Origin: Symbiodinium sp. CCMP2592
Lineage: Eukaryota > Sar > Dinophyceae > Suessiales > Symbiodiniaceae
Assembly: GCA_905221615.1 (NCBI GenBank)
Contig: CAJNDT010000986.1
Span: 1-64,000, forward strand
Length of the DNA stretch: 64,000 nt
Reading direction: 5' to 3'
A program made the translations under genes and the position numbers. The stretch's first letter is position 1. Each line of letters opens with the position of its first letter. Positions 19,801 to 27,119 of the stretch are shown here, piece after piece. Under the pieces are notes generated by a model. The model was given only the letters and a program-made list of their open reading frames with translations. It did not search any database and was not told the DNA's origin.

Positions 19801-20945
19801 GATGGTTTGGAATGATGCAATGGTAATTCAGTTTTACTCGATAAAGAATTTACTCTAGCAACAAGTGATCTGATTTTCGGATCTTGCAGGAGTTTTGAAT
19901 CCTTGAGAGGATTTGTTGTCAAAAGAGAATACTCCTGATCAAGAAGTTCCGAAAGTCCCTGGAGGCATTCATCTCCAGAGTATTCTAGTATGTCTGTGAC
20001 TAAAGACAGATGAGATGCATACGCATCTCGTTTCAGGAATCTTGCCAAACACGAGGCAAAGGTCTCACAGAATTCATAAGGATACACTTGTGCGAGTTTC
20101 GTTTTAAGACCGTAGCCTTGAATACCCTTTTCGTCTCCTGGTGGAGATGTTGGAGATTTCGTTTTGGCAGAATGCCTCTGGAGAGGAATTAAAACTTGCG
20201 GTGGCAAGTTGTGCATAAAAATCGAGGATTTCGATTCATAGTATCCTTTTGGATCTTTCATGCCATAGGCCTGTAGGTTACAGACCTCATAGCTGATCTT
20301 ATGATTAGAAAACAGGCGTTTTGCCTCTGGTGAAGACCAGAGCCTGCTGTAGTATGGGTTCTCAAGAACAAAGTAACGTCCGAGCTTCATTTGGTGGTCT
20401 GCGACCGATTCACAGAATTTTAAAACAGAAAGTCTCTTGGCAGAGCCTTTCTTCCACTGTGAGTACCAGCTAGACCACTGAGAATGGTCCGGTGACATAA
20501 CAATAATAGTAGGTTCTTGTTCCTTGATGATCCTAAGAAGATTGGAGCGACCTTGCGGTTGCTCAAGATCTAGACCGCTACGCAAATCGACTGGCTGACC
20601 TACTCGAAGACCTGACAGGGCAGCTTTGTGACTCATGCGGGGAGATCCGCCGTAGAGTTCTAGGAAGTCAATCTTCCCAGTGCTGGTGACCTGCCAGTGA
20701 CACTCTTGATGTGGAATCGTTAGGTCTGTCGACTGTAGGGAGGCATCGAAGGTGACCATGCAACTTGCGTGGTCAGAACCTTCTGACGTCAGAGTTTCCT
20801 CATCAGGCGCGAGAGGAATCTCCACATCAGATGTTATGTCATAATTTTTCCTCAGTTTTGAGATATTAACGCGGACGATGCGTGTTCCAAGATCCACACC
20901 TACCATGGATCCTCCGAGTTCGGAGATCACCTTCCTTTTAGCCAA
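16806..20945 (-). CDS. Retrotransposon ORF2: integrase tail, methyltransferase-like domain, reverse transcriptase, RNase H
   Basis: About 1379 codons in the -1 frame relative to ORF1. There is no ATG at the beginning (the first in-frame start-like codon is TTG; the first Met is residue 14), so translation probably continues from ORF1. Residues 5-35 complete the integrase C-terminal domain. Residues 91-300 resemble a C5 cytosine methyltransferase: FLELYGGSPRMSHKAALSG fits the SAM-binding motif I and FVLENP fits the ENV motif, but the catalytic PC is absent (SPDHSQWSSW). A Pro/Ser-rich linker (470-650) follows. Reverse transcriptase spans about 770-1040, with Asp863 (DLKTAFLQG), GLNDAPRRWW at 904-913 and HVDD at 985-988. 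RNase H follows, with Asp1143, Glu1220, Asp1253 and Asp1302 (ADALTK). All RT and RNase H catalytic residues are present. Confidence 0.93.
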   Translation of the reverse strand: MAKRKVISELGGSMVGVDLGTRIVRVNISKLRKNYDITSDVEIPLAPDEETLTSEGSDHASCMVTFDASLQSTDLTIPHQECHWQVTSTGKIDFLELYGGSPRMSHKAALSGLRVGQPVDLRSGLDLEQPQGRSNLLRIIKEQEPTIIVMSPDHSQWSSWYSQWKKGSAKRLSVLKFCESVADHQMKLGRYFVLENPYYSRLWSSPEAKRLFSNHKISYEVCNLQAYGMKDPKGYYESKSSIFMHNLPPQVLIPLQRHSAKTKSPTSPPGDEKGIQGYGLKTKLAQVYPYEFCETFASCLARFLKRDAYASHLSLVTDILEYSGDECLQGLSELLDQEYSLLTTNPLKDSKLLQDPKIRSLVARVNSLSSKTELPLHHSKPSPSLDALVSDITRLRSRLLPGSGFEQCTLYRGTFGTVKALTSVTDGVLVFWNKKKPNSTMTCCLPHQVSWNKVHPSTFSGVLFQMTGGKTSPSVRTPPDVIMSDEEVSPSDPSEPMSTNRSRITSDDVSMPEPDQPMPPGTPPSRPPPPIPPPRLPAVSSDEPVAPARAKPRVHPPPRVPSPRRLGGDVSPRSSSERKVSPHKQKSPSQVPTPKPKPKAHPQGPILPLQQDEEDTEEELVPDDPGQPSAPPHTSGSPEPESDAESENTRYYSDEEGDLVVDEKDWVLLTEEQKLCSNTGSFSMPRYMHGGPVDIREVTSRVRSDRTRYKPTKRFRSDIREEYDLITEEDKALSLSSPRNSANLTQKAQRKEATAKEKREMKKQFDEAKAAEYQSWLDNDVFELVDTRKLGNIRNYVTGRWVLTLKRDKDGNFLKCKARWVLRGFQDRQKDIQQTDSPAASRPGFRLAIQLAANKLWNLTHIDLKTAFLQGEAYDESRDIICQIPPEAGYPSYIAARMKKPAYGLNDAPRRWWNIVDKALLSYGLVPTRADRCTYVLYGKKSATADAELKKSQPKTMESAIDYLLDPIAGNNAKGRQVHGVVCLHVDDLCMAGDDTFRKAVIESIKKEFAVGSEDTNDIMFVGQRLVWKDATASVPAHISVNQNLAVEALEEIVFDKKLNNEQQCTPQQHTAYRSVLGQINWLQSRTQAHICYRFSRCASKAAKPTIGDIRELNKLVRILKSTEVELRFWPLKGNLRILGYPDASYRNNDDKSSQRAHVIFLAEDRNPKLKGMKQSAAAASSKKNDFSESSIKETSSRGSLVDYESHKITTTTMSTTVAELNALMRCFGTCLFLKGLWADLSSETVPIHIRTDANNLVTTAGTTHLPEQKETHHLIQMLRKESNSGSLDDLAHVSSKYCLADALTKHSAQPDELIKALETGNLPETDIHPPFRELLQHKAFTVRWIIDNLKNAATAVAFLGIDVSTEIYRLFYCQGTWW

Positions 20946-20975
20946 GATCCATGTTTGGACCCAGTGGATCCAATC
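20927..20975 (-). other. -1 frame-change window between ORF1 and ORF2
   Basis: ORF1 ends with TGA at 20927..20929. The ORF2 frame is open only after a TAA at 20976..20978, so any -1 shift must occur in these 49 nt. The window holds CTAAAAGG in sense (A run at 20936..20939); reading CTA-AAA, a tRNA-Lys could slip back one base and re-pair with AAA. It is not a standard XXXYYYZ heptamer. The alternative is a one-base contraction of an A5 run, by mutation or sequencing error, because the integrase domain reads through smoothly if one A is added. Confidence 0.6.
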
Positions 20976-23900
20976 TTAGACTTATCTTCTGACCAGTAGA
21001 AAACCTTATCTCCCAAAGAGAAAGGTCCTTGGGTCATTGACAGTCTGGCTGCAAGATCTCTACGCAGATCATCAGATTGGCGTGCCTCTTGGTAAGCCCT
21101 GTTGGCAAGCTCCTTAATGGCTCTCGCAGTGACTTCCGTATCAGTTGGATTACCTGTCAACTGATTGGGATCAGCGTTCTCTGGTGTTATAACATCTCGA
21201 GGACGCCTTCCAAAGGCCATTTCTAAAGGAGTAACTCCTCCGTAGGTAATCGAAGAGTTTCTTGCCAAACATGCTTGGCGAACGAGGTTGCCATACTTCA
21301 TGGTGATTCCGTTATACTGCGGGTCACCATCCTTCAGGATCTGAAGTATGAGCTTAATCTGATGCTTCAGCAATCTTACAGCAGCTTCGGCCCTGTTGGG
21401 CCATGGTGTTCCAGGTCCTGTTGCCACAGGCTTGATATTCTGCCGATTGTAATAAGCCTCCATTTTTGGAGTCATGAATGCTTGATCTCCAACTACAACC
21501 TTTGGGTTGATCTGAAATTTCTCAAAGTAGTCATTCATAATCGACATTGTAGTATGTTCTTCTTTATCCTGGACTACTTCGGCAGTCAACAAGTTTGTTG
21601 CTCCATCATAGAGAATAAGAAATACTAAGCGACTATCCTTGCCGGGAATTGGAAGCTCACCGTGATCTACGAAGGTGAGATCACCGAAAGTCTCTGATCT
21701 TAAACCAGAAATCTTCGCTCTCGAAGGAGCTCTCACATGTTCCTGGCAGGCTGAACACTTTTTGACCAGTTGGTCATATAGCTCGTAGATCTCCTTTGGG
21801 ATCTGTAAGGCTTTTGTGCGTCGCTTGAACTGATCCGTACTCATATGACGGTGCTTAAGGTGAAGCTTATAGAGTTCTACAGGGTCCTTAAGCTTCTCAT
21901 GAATCCTGCGAAGAGCAATGGGAAGAGATGGCGAAGGTTCTGCGACAATCTCTTCACCTGTAGGTGAGTCTGTACCAGGAGCCGGGTATTCTCTTGACTC
22001 AAGTGGTCTTACCTCCGTCCCGTCATCAGCTCCTGGGACCTTAGACTTCTCTTCAACAGGAGGTTTAACCGCATATTTGCGGGATTTCTTCAGAAGGTTT
22101 TTAAGACCCTTTGGAGTCTTTATCTTCGCAGGTGGGACCTCAAGTCTTTCTTCTTCTGGAGGTTCATGTGGTGCAGAGGATTCTGCAGGTTTGTCCCTAG
22201 AGCCTGATGATGGTTCCGATGGTCCAGAAGGCTCAGGAACATCACCAGATGATTCTGGTGGATCAAGTTTCTTGGCAGATGATTCTGCCGGATCATATGG
22301 AAGAGGCTTCTTTTTACCTGAAATCCTCTTCGGTGGTGGATCAGCTGCTCCCTCAGGTGCTTTGTCACAACCCTTAAGGTACGTGTGAGCCCTTTTCTGT
22401 CCGGCACAGGCTGGACAGCGACCTTCCGGTATCCTAGTATAAGGCTTATTGGCTCCTAGAGCAGTCTCCGTCGCACTGAACGACGTACCTGACTTAGGGA
22501 GATACTTCCTGGTGGAAGTAAAGCCTAGAAGGTCCAATACCAAATGGTTATTGGTACTAATCGGAAGAGGGGTTTTATACAAACCGAAAGCTTCACACGT
22601 TGCTAGGTCAGCTGTGGGACTACACTCGAGGGTCATTCTTAGATTTCTCATCTGTTCAATGGAGAACAAAATGGGAACTCTCCCCTGATCCAGAACTTCT
22701 ATGGTTGTATCTCTTCTTGGAGTTGTGTTGAACCATAGAGTTACACGCTCCTTGATAAGAGCTGTTTCACTATCTGCGAAAGAGAACTTCGTGTTCGAAG
22801 GTGAAAAGGTGAAATCAATCATGCCTGGGGCATGTTGCTTCACGGCCTTGATAAGCCTGTTCACCGCATAGCGGGAACCCATAGCCCTAGTACAACCAGA
22901 GTCAAGTATGACAAAGGTAGGGCTCTTATCAAGATTGATCCGCTCTGTGAGAGCAGATAGGACGGTGTGCTGCAACGGAAACACTGCTGTTGCAGTCTCC
23001 ACACCTTGCCCCTCGGATGGTTCAGAGACCTGGGGCACGTAACTCACTGATGAGTTGTACACGGGTTCTTGGTGCGCGCTCGGATCTGTGCCTCTACCTG
23101 ATGATCCTGCTTGATTTCTTCTCTTCTTTCTCCGTGTCTTTCTTCGTGAGGCTTGTGATGCATAGTATGTATAAGACGTTTGATCGTCATAAGCGGCATA
23201 ATTCCAACTGGAGTCAGTATAATAACTGTCCTCATACCATGAATCCCAGCTCGGTGCGGTGGAACTTTCATAGGCCTGTGGAGATCCAGTTTGGTCTCCT
23301 TGTAAGGAGGCAGACTTAGCTGTATCCTTACCTTTGCCTTTTGATTTTGTACCCTTGAAGGAGCTTCCTTTATCTCCTTTGTCCTTTCCTTTTCCTTTGC
23401 CTTTTCCACCTTTTCCTTTTTCTTTTCCTTTACCTTTACCGAAATAGCTGGAATCAGTTGGATCATGTTCTGCCTGGTTGGCTCTCCCTTTTCCGCGGTA
23501 TGACCTAAAACGGCCACGTCCTTTTCGCTTGCCACCCTTTGCTCTTCCCGGTGATCCGGGACGCATTCTTGGTCTTCTTCCCTTTTTGAATCTCCTTGCA
23601 ACGAAGGCTTCATGGTCGTCAACTGTCCAGAAGACAGCTTCTTCATCCTCGGCGGCAAGAAAGCCTTCCTCAAGGGTGTCTTCGTCTTGGAGCCAGAATC
23701 CATCGACTCCGTCGTATTCACCCTGATCGAGGATGAGGAAGTTTCGACCTCCGCGTTTGCGGCGTTGGTCTCTCCTTCCATGGCGGTCCTTCTTGTGAGA
23801 AGAGTGCCGAATGTTGGGATCCTGCAGACCAGTTCTGGTCGTTGAAAACTGATCGAACATGGTCTGCCGTACCACAGGGTACGTATAGGTCTCAATTCGG

Positions 23901-24673
23901 TGACCTTGGTTGGTCAATGCTGTTACCAACCTCTCACGTTGCATCTCATTTAGGTCGGACTGCACTAGGAAGAGAAGAGCTAGGAGATTATCATTTAGAG
24001 GAAACGCTCTTCGATGATTATCAAGGCGTTCCTTGTTCCATGTTTCGAAGAAACGTGCGGCGTATGTGTCTCTCTCGGTTGCATCCTGTAGGCGCAAGAA
24101 GGTTTGATCTGCCTGCACAGCCTGCATGAAATCTGGATGGGCATCTTCCAGAGCTATCTCTGGTAAGAGATCCATCCATGAGTTTTTCACGCGCTGTAGC
24201 ACGATCTCAAACTTAGCAATCCAAGTCACAAAGTCTTGGTTGCCCTTCCATGCCTTGAATAGGCCGAGGAAACGCCACAGGAAAACATACTGTTCTCCTT
24301 TCACGAAAAATGGACGCATCTTCTTCTTGAAGTAATCTACTCCATCTGGGGCTGCAAGCCTTTCTCGGTTAAGTGATTCTTTTTGTACTGCGGCCAATCC
24401 GGAGAGCCTCGTCTTGAGAGACGGACCTCTTTTGGTGTCATCCAGCGTTGTTATGTCGCACCAGTCGTCAATCAACTGTTCATACTCAAACCACGAGGTG
24501 GTGCCATCATAGGCAGGCGCGATCTTGGGCGTTATGCCTAATGATGCAAGCATGCGGTCAGATGTTGCATATGACTGTGCGACATAAGTAGCTGGACCTT
24601 GGGAGGTCTCTTCGTTCTCATATCCCCCGGAGGATTGGGAACTGCCGTCGGCTTCGCTATGCGAGCTCGACAT
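20927..24673 (-). CDS. Retrotransposon ORF1: Gag, protease, most of integrase
   Basis: The 1248-aa polyprotein starts at an ATG about 100 nt after the 5' LTR. Residues 1-300 form a helical Gag-like region. Residues 360-450 are very basic and Gly/Lys-rich (repeated GKGKGK), apparently replacing the CCHC zinc knuckle of usual nucleocapsids. A Tyr/Ser-rich segment follows. The aspartic protease motif ILDSGCTRAMG has its Asp at 591. A Pro/Glu-rich linker (770-920) leads to the integrase, with an HHCC-type zinc module (H938/H941 region, C973, C976) and catalytic Asp1003, Asp1063 and Glu1096; 32 residues lie between the last two, slightly fewer than the usual 35. The ORF stops within the integrase C-terminal domain (GDKVFYWSED), which continues in the -1 frame as ORF2. 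No internal stops occur, so the protein is probably functional. Confidence 0.93.
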   Translation of the reverse strand: MSSSHSEADGSSQSSGGYENEETSQGPATYVAQSYATSDRMLASLGITPKIAPAYDGTTSWFEYEQLIDDWCDITTLDDTKRGPSLKTRLSGLAAVQKESLNRERLAAPDGVDYFKKKMRPFFVKGEQYVFLWRFLGLFKAWKGNQDFVTWIAKFEIVLQRVKNSWMDLLPEIALEDAHPDFMQAVQADQTFLRLQDATERDTYAARFFETWNKERLDNHRRAFPLNDNLLALLFLVQSDLNEMQRERLVTALTNQGHRIETYTYPVVRQTMFDQFSTTRTGLQDPNIRHSSHKKDRHGRRDQRRKRGGRNFLILDQGEYDGVDGFWLQDEDTLEEGFLAAEDEEAVFWTVDDHEAFVARRFKKGRRPRMRPGSPGRAKGGKRKGRGRFRSYRGKGRANQAEHDPTDSSYFGKGKGKEKGKGGKGKGKGKDKGDKGSSFKGTKSKGKGKDTAKSASLQGDQTGSPQAYESSTAPSWDSWYEDSYYTDSSWNYAAYDDQTSYTYYASQASRRKTRRKKRRNQAGSSGRGTDPSAHQEPVYNSSVSYVPQVSEPSEGQGVETATAVFPLQHTVLSALTERINLDKSPTFVILDSGCTRAMGSRYAVNRLIKAVKQHAPGMIDFTFSPSNTKFSFADSETALIKERVTLWFNTTPRRDTTIEVLDQGRVPILFSIEQMRNLRMTLECSPTADLATCEAFGLYKTPLPISTNNHLVLDLLGFTSTRKYLPKSGTSFSATETALGANKPYTRIPEGRCPACAGQKRAHTYLKGCDKAPEGAADPPPKRISGKKKPLPYDPAESSAKKLDPPESSGDVPEPSGPSEPSSGSRDKPAESSAPHEPPEEERLEVPPAKIKTPKGLKNLLKKSRKYAVKPPVEEKSKVPGADDGTEVRPLESREYPAPGTDSPTGEEIVAEPSPSLPIALRRIHEKLKDPVELYKLHLKHRHMSTDQFKRRTKALQIPKEIYELYDQLVKKCSACQEHVRAPSRAKISGLRSETFGDLTFVDHGELPIPGKDSRLVFLILYDGATNLLTAEVVQDKEEHTTMSIMNDYFEKFQINPKVVVGDQAFMTPKMEAYYNRQNIKPVATGPGTPWPNRAEAAVRLLKHQIKLILQILKDGDPQYNGITMKYGNLVRQACLARNSSITYGGVTPLEMAFGRRPRDVITPENADPNQLTGNPTDTEVTARAIKELANRAYQEARQSDDLRRDLAARLSMTQGPFSLGDKVFYWSEDKSKIGSTGSKHGSWLKGR

Positions 24674-24753
24674 TGTGCTGCCTCTTATCCGCTTGGTTAA
24701 GCGTTCGGCGAGGCCGACCGCTGTAGCGGACTTTGTGAGGCGGGCGGCCCTTT

Positions 24754-24769
24754 CCGGGCTCCGCTACCA
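24754..24769 (-). promoter_or_regulatory. Probable primer-binding site for a tRNA
   Basis: Six bases inside the 5' LTR the sense strand reads TGGTAGCGGAGCCCGG, complementary to a tRNA 3' end finishing in CTCCGCTACCA. The pattern resembles initiator-tRNA primer sites of copia elements (TGG followed by an AGC-rich stretch), but the tRNA cannot be identified without the host tRNA set. A 6-nt gap to the LTR is somewhat wider than usual. Confidence 0.7.
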
Positions 24770-24775
24770 GAAAAC

Positions 24776-25023
24776 TGTGCCGATACACCCCCAAGGGATA
24801 CTCCTTGTGAGGAGGTGTATGACCAGTTATTCCCTAAGGATCAAAGGGCAGCGCCCTGCACACGGACAGTAGTTGTTTTGTCTTGCTACGCAAGGAGAGC
24901 TTGTCTTGTCTCAATATGGTAAAACCACTGTGAGCCAATGGGCAGCGGAATGTATATGTATGAGCATGCAGCCATTGCTGTAGGTACCTGTTAGAGCTAC
25001 CCCTTTAGAGGTTTATGGTTTCA
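24776..25023 (-). repeat. 5' LTR of the retrotransposon
   Basis: The 248-bp terminal repeat is upstream in element orientation. In sense it begins TGAAACC and ends GGCACA. It differs from the other LTR at 24809 and 25011 only. It contains a hairpin (24801..24814, stem CTCCT/AGGAG around TGTG on the plus strand) close to its inner end. It should carry the promoter and transcription start, but I see no clear TATA box. Confidence 0.95.
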
Positions 25024-25299
25024 CCCCCCCCCTCCACCCCCCTTACCCATTCTCCTCGCACTTCGTATCAACAACCGTGTAAAGGTTGGGATCGACTGCC
25101 TGCCGCTACACAGCCGAGGCGGGCGGCGTAGCGTTAAAATTAGTCGAAACTCTTGCAGATGCTCTCTTGAGAATTCTTTTTTTGGGTCTGCGCCCGATCC
25201 TGAGGAAGGACAGGGAAGGGGGGGTGGGGGCAGGGGCACGGGAGCTGGCTGCGGGAGGCCAATTTGCTGGGTTGCCGTCGCGCTTCCTGTTGCCAGGTG

Positions 25300-26450
25300 A
25301 TCTCCCATGATGCTGTTTGGTGAACGATCATGCCGCAGCACCTATGTCGTTTTGTCCAGCCCAAGCCGATGGGGGGATGCAGCACAAAAAGCGAGTATCG
25401 AGCATACACCCAAAGCCCAATCCTCTCCAGCACGGAGAACTGGTGGCCCTTTGGTCGAGGCTTCTCCACCTTTGCTGCGGAGACCTTCCGCACACAACGG
25501 CTGAGTTCAGACAGAGCTCGCTGTCCGACGTGACTGGCCTTATCCAAGTTGGGCACCACCTCGTCCGCACGAAGTCTCTCCGGCAGCTTCACCGTGTGCT
25601 GGTCCAAAAGCTCCACCTGACGACAATAAGCCGCAGCAATGACCTCCTCACTGCCAGAAACACCTGAGGCACGTGGTAGATCAGGCGCAGCCTGTAGTCC
25701 GGCTCCTCCGCCACCTGCTGAGATTCTCCAGTTGTGGGGCTTCTGCCACTTCTTCACTGTTGAGCAGATCGTTCGAGACGGCGCACGGGATTGTCGAAGA
25801 GCTCTAGCTTCTTGAGGAATGGAAATCTGCGCAGGTAATGTGCATCACATGAATTGAAGTAGAAGATGTGGTCTTAACCCCACGCCTCGACAGCAGCGCT
25901 AGCTGCTTATCTAGATTTCGAAGCTGATTTCCACTGGCCAGCAACACCTGCCCCAAAACATCGTCGACATGGTCCTACATGAGTTAAGTCTACCAGCTCA
26001 CCCTTAAGAACTTGAAGGTTTTGAGGCCAGCCAAGGACACCAGTCGGTTGTTCTGAATGTAAACCTGCATGCGAAGTCGCGTGCACTACACGCGCCGGGA
26101 CAAGTTTGGCAAATCGCTGCACAAGACCCGACTCTCGCCTCCCGAATGCGGAAGTTCGTCTCGAGGTTTTCCACACGGGACAGCCGATTTCCCTGAAACC
26201 TCCGTTCAGACGCAGAGGCAAGCGACCCAATCCATCGGCCACTTCCACGCAGCGCTAAGCTTTCCACCAAACGACTTCCAGCGAACCTGACAAGTGAGGA
26301 TTCGTGCGGGGAAGGGACATATCGTACCCGTGCAGCTTCCAAGCTGACTGTCTGGGATGCGCACTGAAATGTTCGAACTTCTTCGAGATGGACTCTGCCC
26401 CTTTGTTGGCCAGGTGAACCTGCTGAGGAAGCGTCTGGTCCAACCTTTCA
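25300..26450 (-). CDS. SDS22-like leucine-rich repeat protein, multi-exon
   Basis: Exons on the minus strand give a run of SDS22-type leucine-rich repeats: VHLANKGAESISK near 26400, GNRLSRVENLETN near 26190, a repeat with QNNRLVSLAGLKTFK near 26020..26070, VLLASGNQLRNLDKQLALL near 25900..25950, and the terminal repeat YLRRFPFLKKLELFDNPV near 25780..25840. An LRR C-terminal cap follows, EPDYRLRLIYHVPQ joined to VELLDQHTVKLPERLRADEV across a 47-nt intron. This architecture is typical of small cytosolic or axonemal LRR proteins that bind phosphatases or dynein arms, but the partner cannot be told. The gene lies just beyond the 5' LTR in the same orientation, and the element has not visibly interrupted its coding part. 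Confidence 0.75.
25617..25663 (-). other. 47-nt GT-AG intron in the LRR gene
   Basis: The donor is GCCTCAG/GTGTTTC and the acceptor CGTCAG/GTGGAGC, with CAGGTG repeated at both junctions. Removal in phase 0 rebuilds the conserved LRR cap (YHVPQ followed by VELLDQH). At 47 nt it is close to the lower limit for spliceosomal introns. Confidence 0.8.
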
Positions 26451-26584
26451 ACACTGGGTGGCTAGGCGAGTGAGCACAGCGCCTCAGTGCATTCGGAAGC
26501 ATACTTGCGATTCACTTTCGCCTCGAGGCCACAGGAAGAAAAGAAGTGTCAGGATGTGGGCACGGCATGCAGGTCAGGAACCGT

Positions 26585-26824
26585 TCAGCGAAGCTGGCAA
26601 TCGAAATTAAGCCGAGATGCAATGCATTGGTAGGGATCCAACTCCATCCACTCCTGGGCGTTGCAGTCTGAATCGACCCTTTCCTTGTACGAGCCCTTTC
26701 CCGCATTCGACGAGTCTGAGCCGATGTCCAAAGCTTCCGAAGCGGAGATGCCACTCACGCTGCAAGATGGCACCGCACAGCCATGAAACGCAAGGCGTGC
26801 AGCTCTGCAAATTGATGACCACAC
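26585..26824 (-). CDS. Possible exon upstream of the LRR gene
   Basis: A minus-strand open segment has protein-like composition (GSYKERVDSDCNAQEWMELDPYQCIASRLNFD) and lies just upstream of the LRR exons. It may be an N-terminal exon of that gene or belong to a separate one. No motif is recognised, and splice borders are not determined. Confidence 0.25.
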   Translation of the reverse strand: MWSSICRAARLAFHGCAVPSCSVSGISASEALDIGSDSSNAGKGSYKERVDSDCNAQEWMELDPYQCIASRLNFDCQLR

Positions 26825-27119
26825 TGCTGGTACTGGGGCGCGTTAGCTTTGGTTGCAGCATTCCTCCTGCATAGATCTGAACGTGAGAGCCACGGTTGAG
26901 AAGGAGGCATGGGCCACGGCGAAGAGGCGGCATCTGAAACGTCAGAGAACGAGGCAGGGCACGCACCAGGTGACCCATGTCGACGACCCCCAAGTAAAGC
27001 AAACTGATGCCTACAGTCCCCTTCCATGGTAAGTATGATGGCTTTTCTTTTCGCGAGATCCCAAGCTGCTGAGGGCCGTTGACTCCAACGGTCGCTTTTT
27101 GGTCGTCCTGCTTCGCCAC

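Larger units (their letters stand above)
9136..24814 (-). repeat. Dispersed family of small perfect hairpins with sense CACA loops
   Basis: Fourteen hairpins with perfect 5-6 bp stems and the loop TGTG on the plus strand (CACA in sense) lie at 9853..9866, 12247..12262, 12691..12704, 12962..12975, 13731..13746, 13848..13863, 14519..14532, 14975..14988, 15638..15651, 16132..16145, 16493..16506, 17730..17743, 23789..23802 and 24801..24814. Variants with TGTT, TGGT, GGTG, GGTA, TGAT or similar loops lie at 9136..9149, 9974..9989, 11183..11196, 11223..11238, 12481..12494, 12814..12827, 13136..13149, 13574..13587, 14015..14028, 14359..14374, 16039..16052, 16232..16245, 16438..16451, 17213..17226, 18932..18944, 19173..19186, 19898..19913, 20134..20147, 21954..21967, 22274..22289, 22503..22520, 22942..22954, 23296..23309, 23546..23561 and 24156..24171. 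Stems differ from one another, so these are not copies of one sequence. Confidence 0.8.
9111..25023 (-). mobile_element. Giant Ty1/copia-class LTR retrotransposon, 15.9 kb, apparently intact
   Basis: This is a complete LTR retrotransposon read on the minus strand. Both LTRs are 248 bp, start TG and end CA, and differ at two bases (9144 versus 24809, 9346 versus 25011), so insertion is recent. The order protease, integrase, reverse transcriptase, RNase H is diagnostic of the copia superfamily. A tRNA-like primer-binding site follows the 5' LTR. Unusual are the length (copia elements are usually about 5-10 kb), a methyltransferase-like domain in Pol, a -1 frame change in the integrase C-terminus and a 2307-codon ORF after RNase H. 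The flanks are C on both sides (9106..9110 and 25024..25028), consistent with a 5-bp duplication but uninformative. The interior looks more AT-rich than the flanking host DNA. About 300 nt of untranslated sequence (9359..9658) separate ORF3 from the 3' LTR. Confidence 0.95.

Noticed and set aside
17050..20850. Shadow open frames on the plus strand of the retrotransposon
   Set aside because: They are short, overlap the well-supported Pol frame on the other strand, and have low-complexity products caused by its codon use.
22236..22256. CACCAG / CTGGTG inverted repeat with a 6-nt loop
   Set aside because: A similar small palindrome, but its loop length differs from the main family and it is expected by chance, so it was not counted in the CACA class.
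9111..25023. Envelope glycoprotein in ORF3 (errantivirus-like)
   Set aside because: No signal peptide, furin site, fusion peptide or paired Cys ectodomain is visible; the single membrane helix is internal and the protein carries enzyme-like domains.
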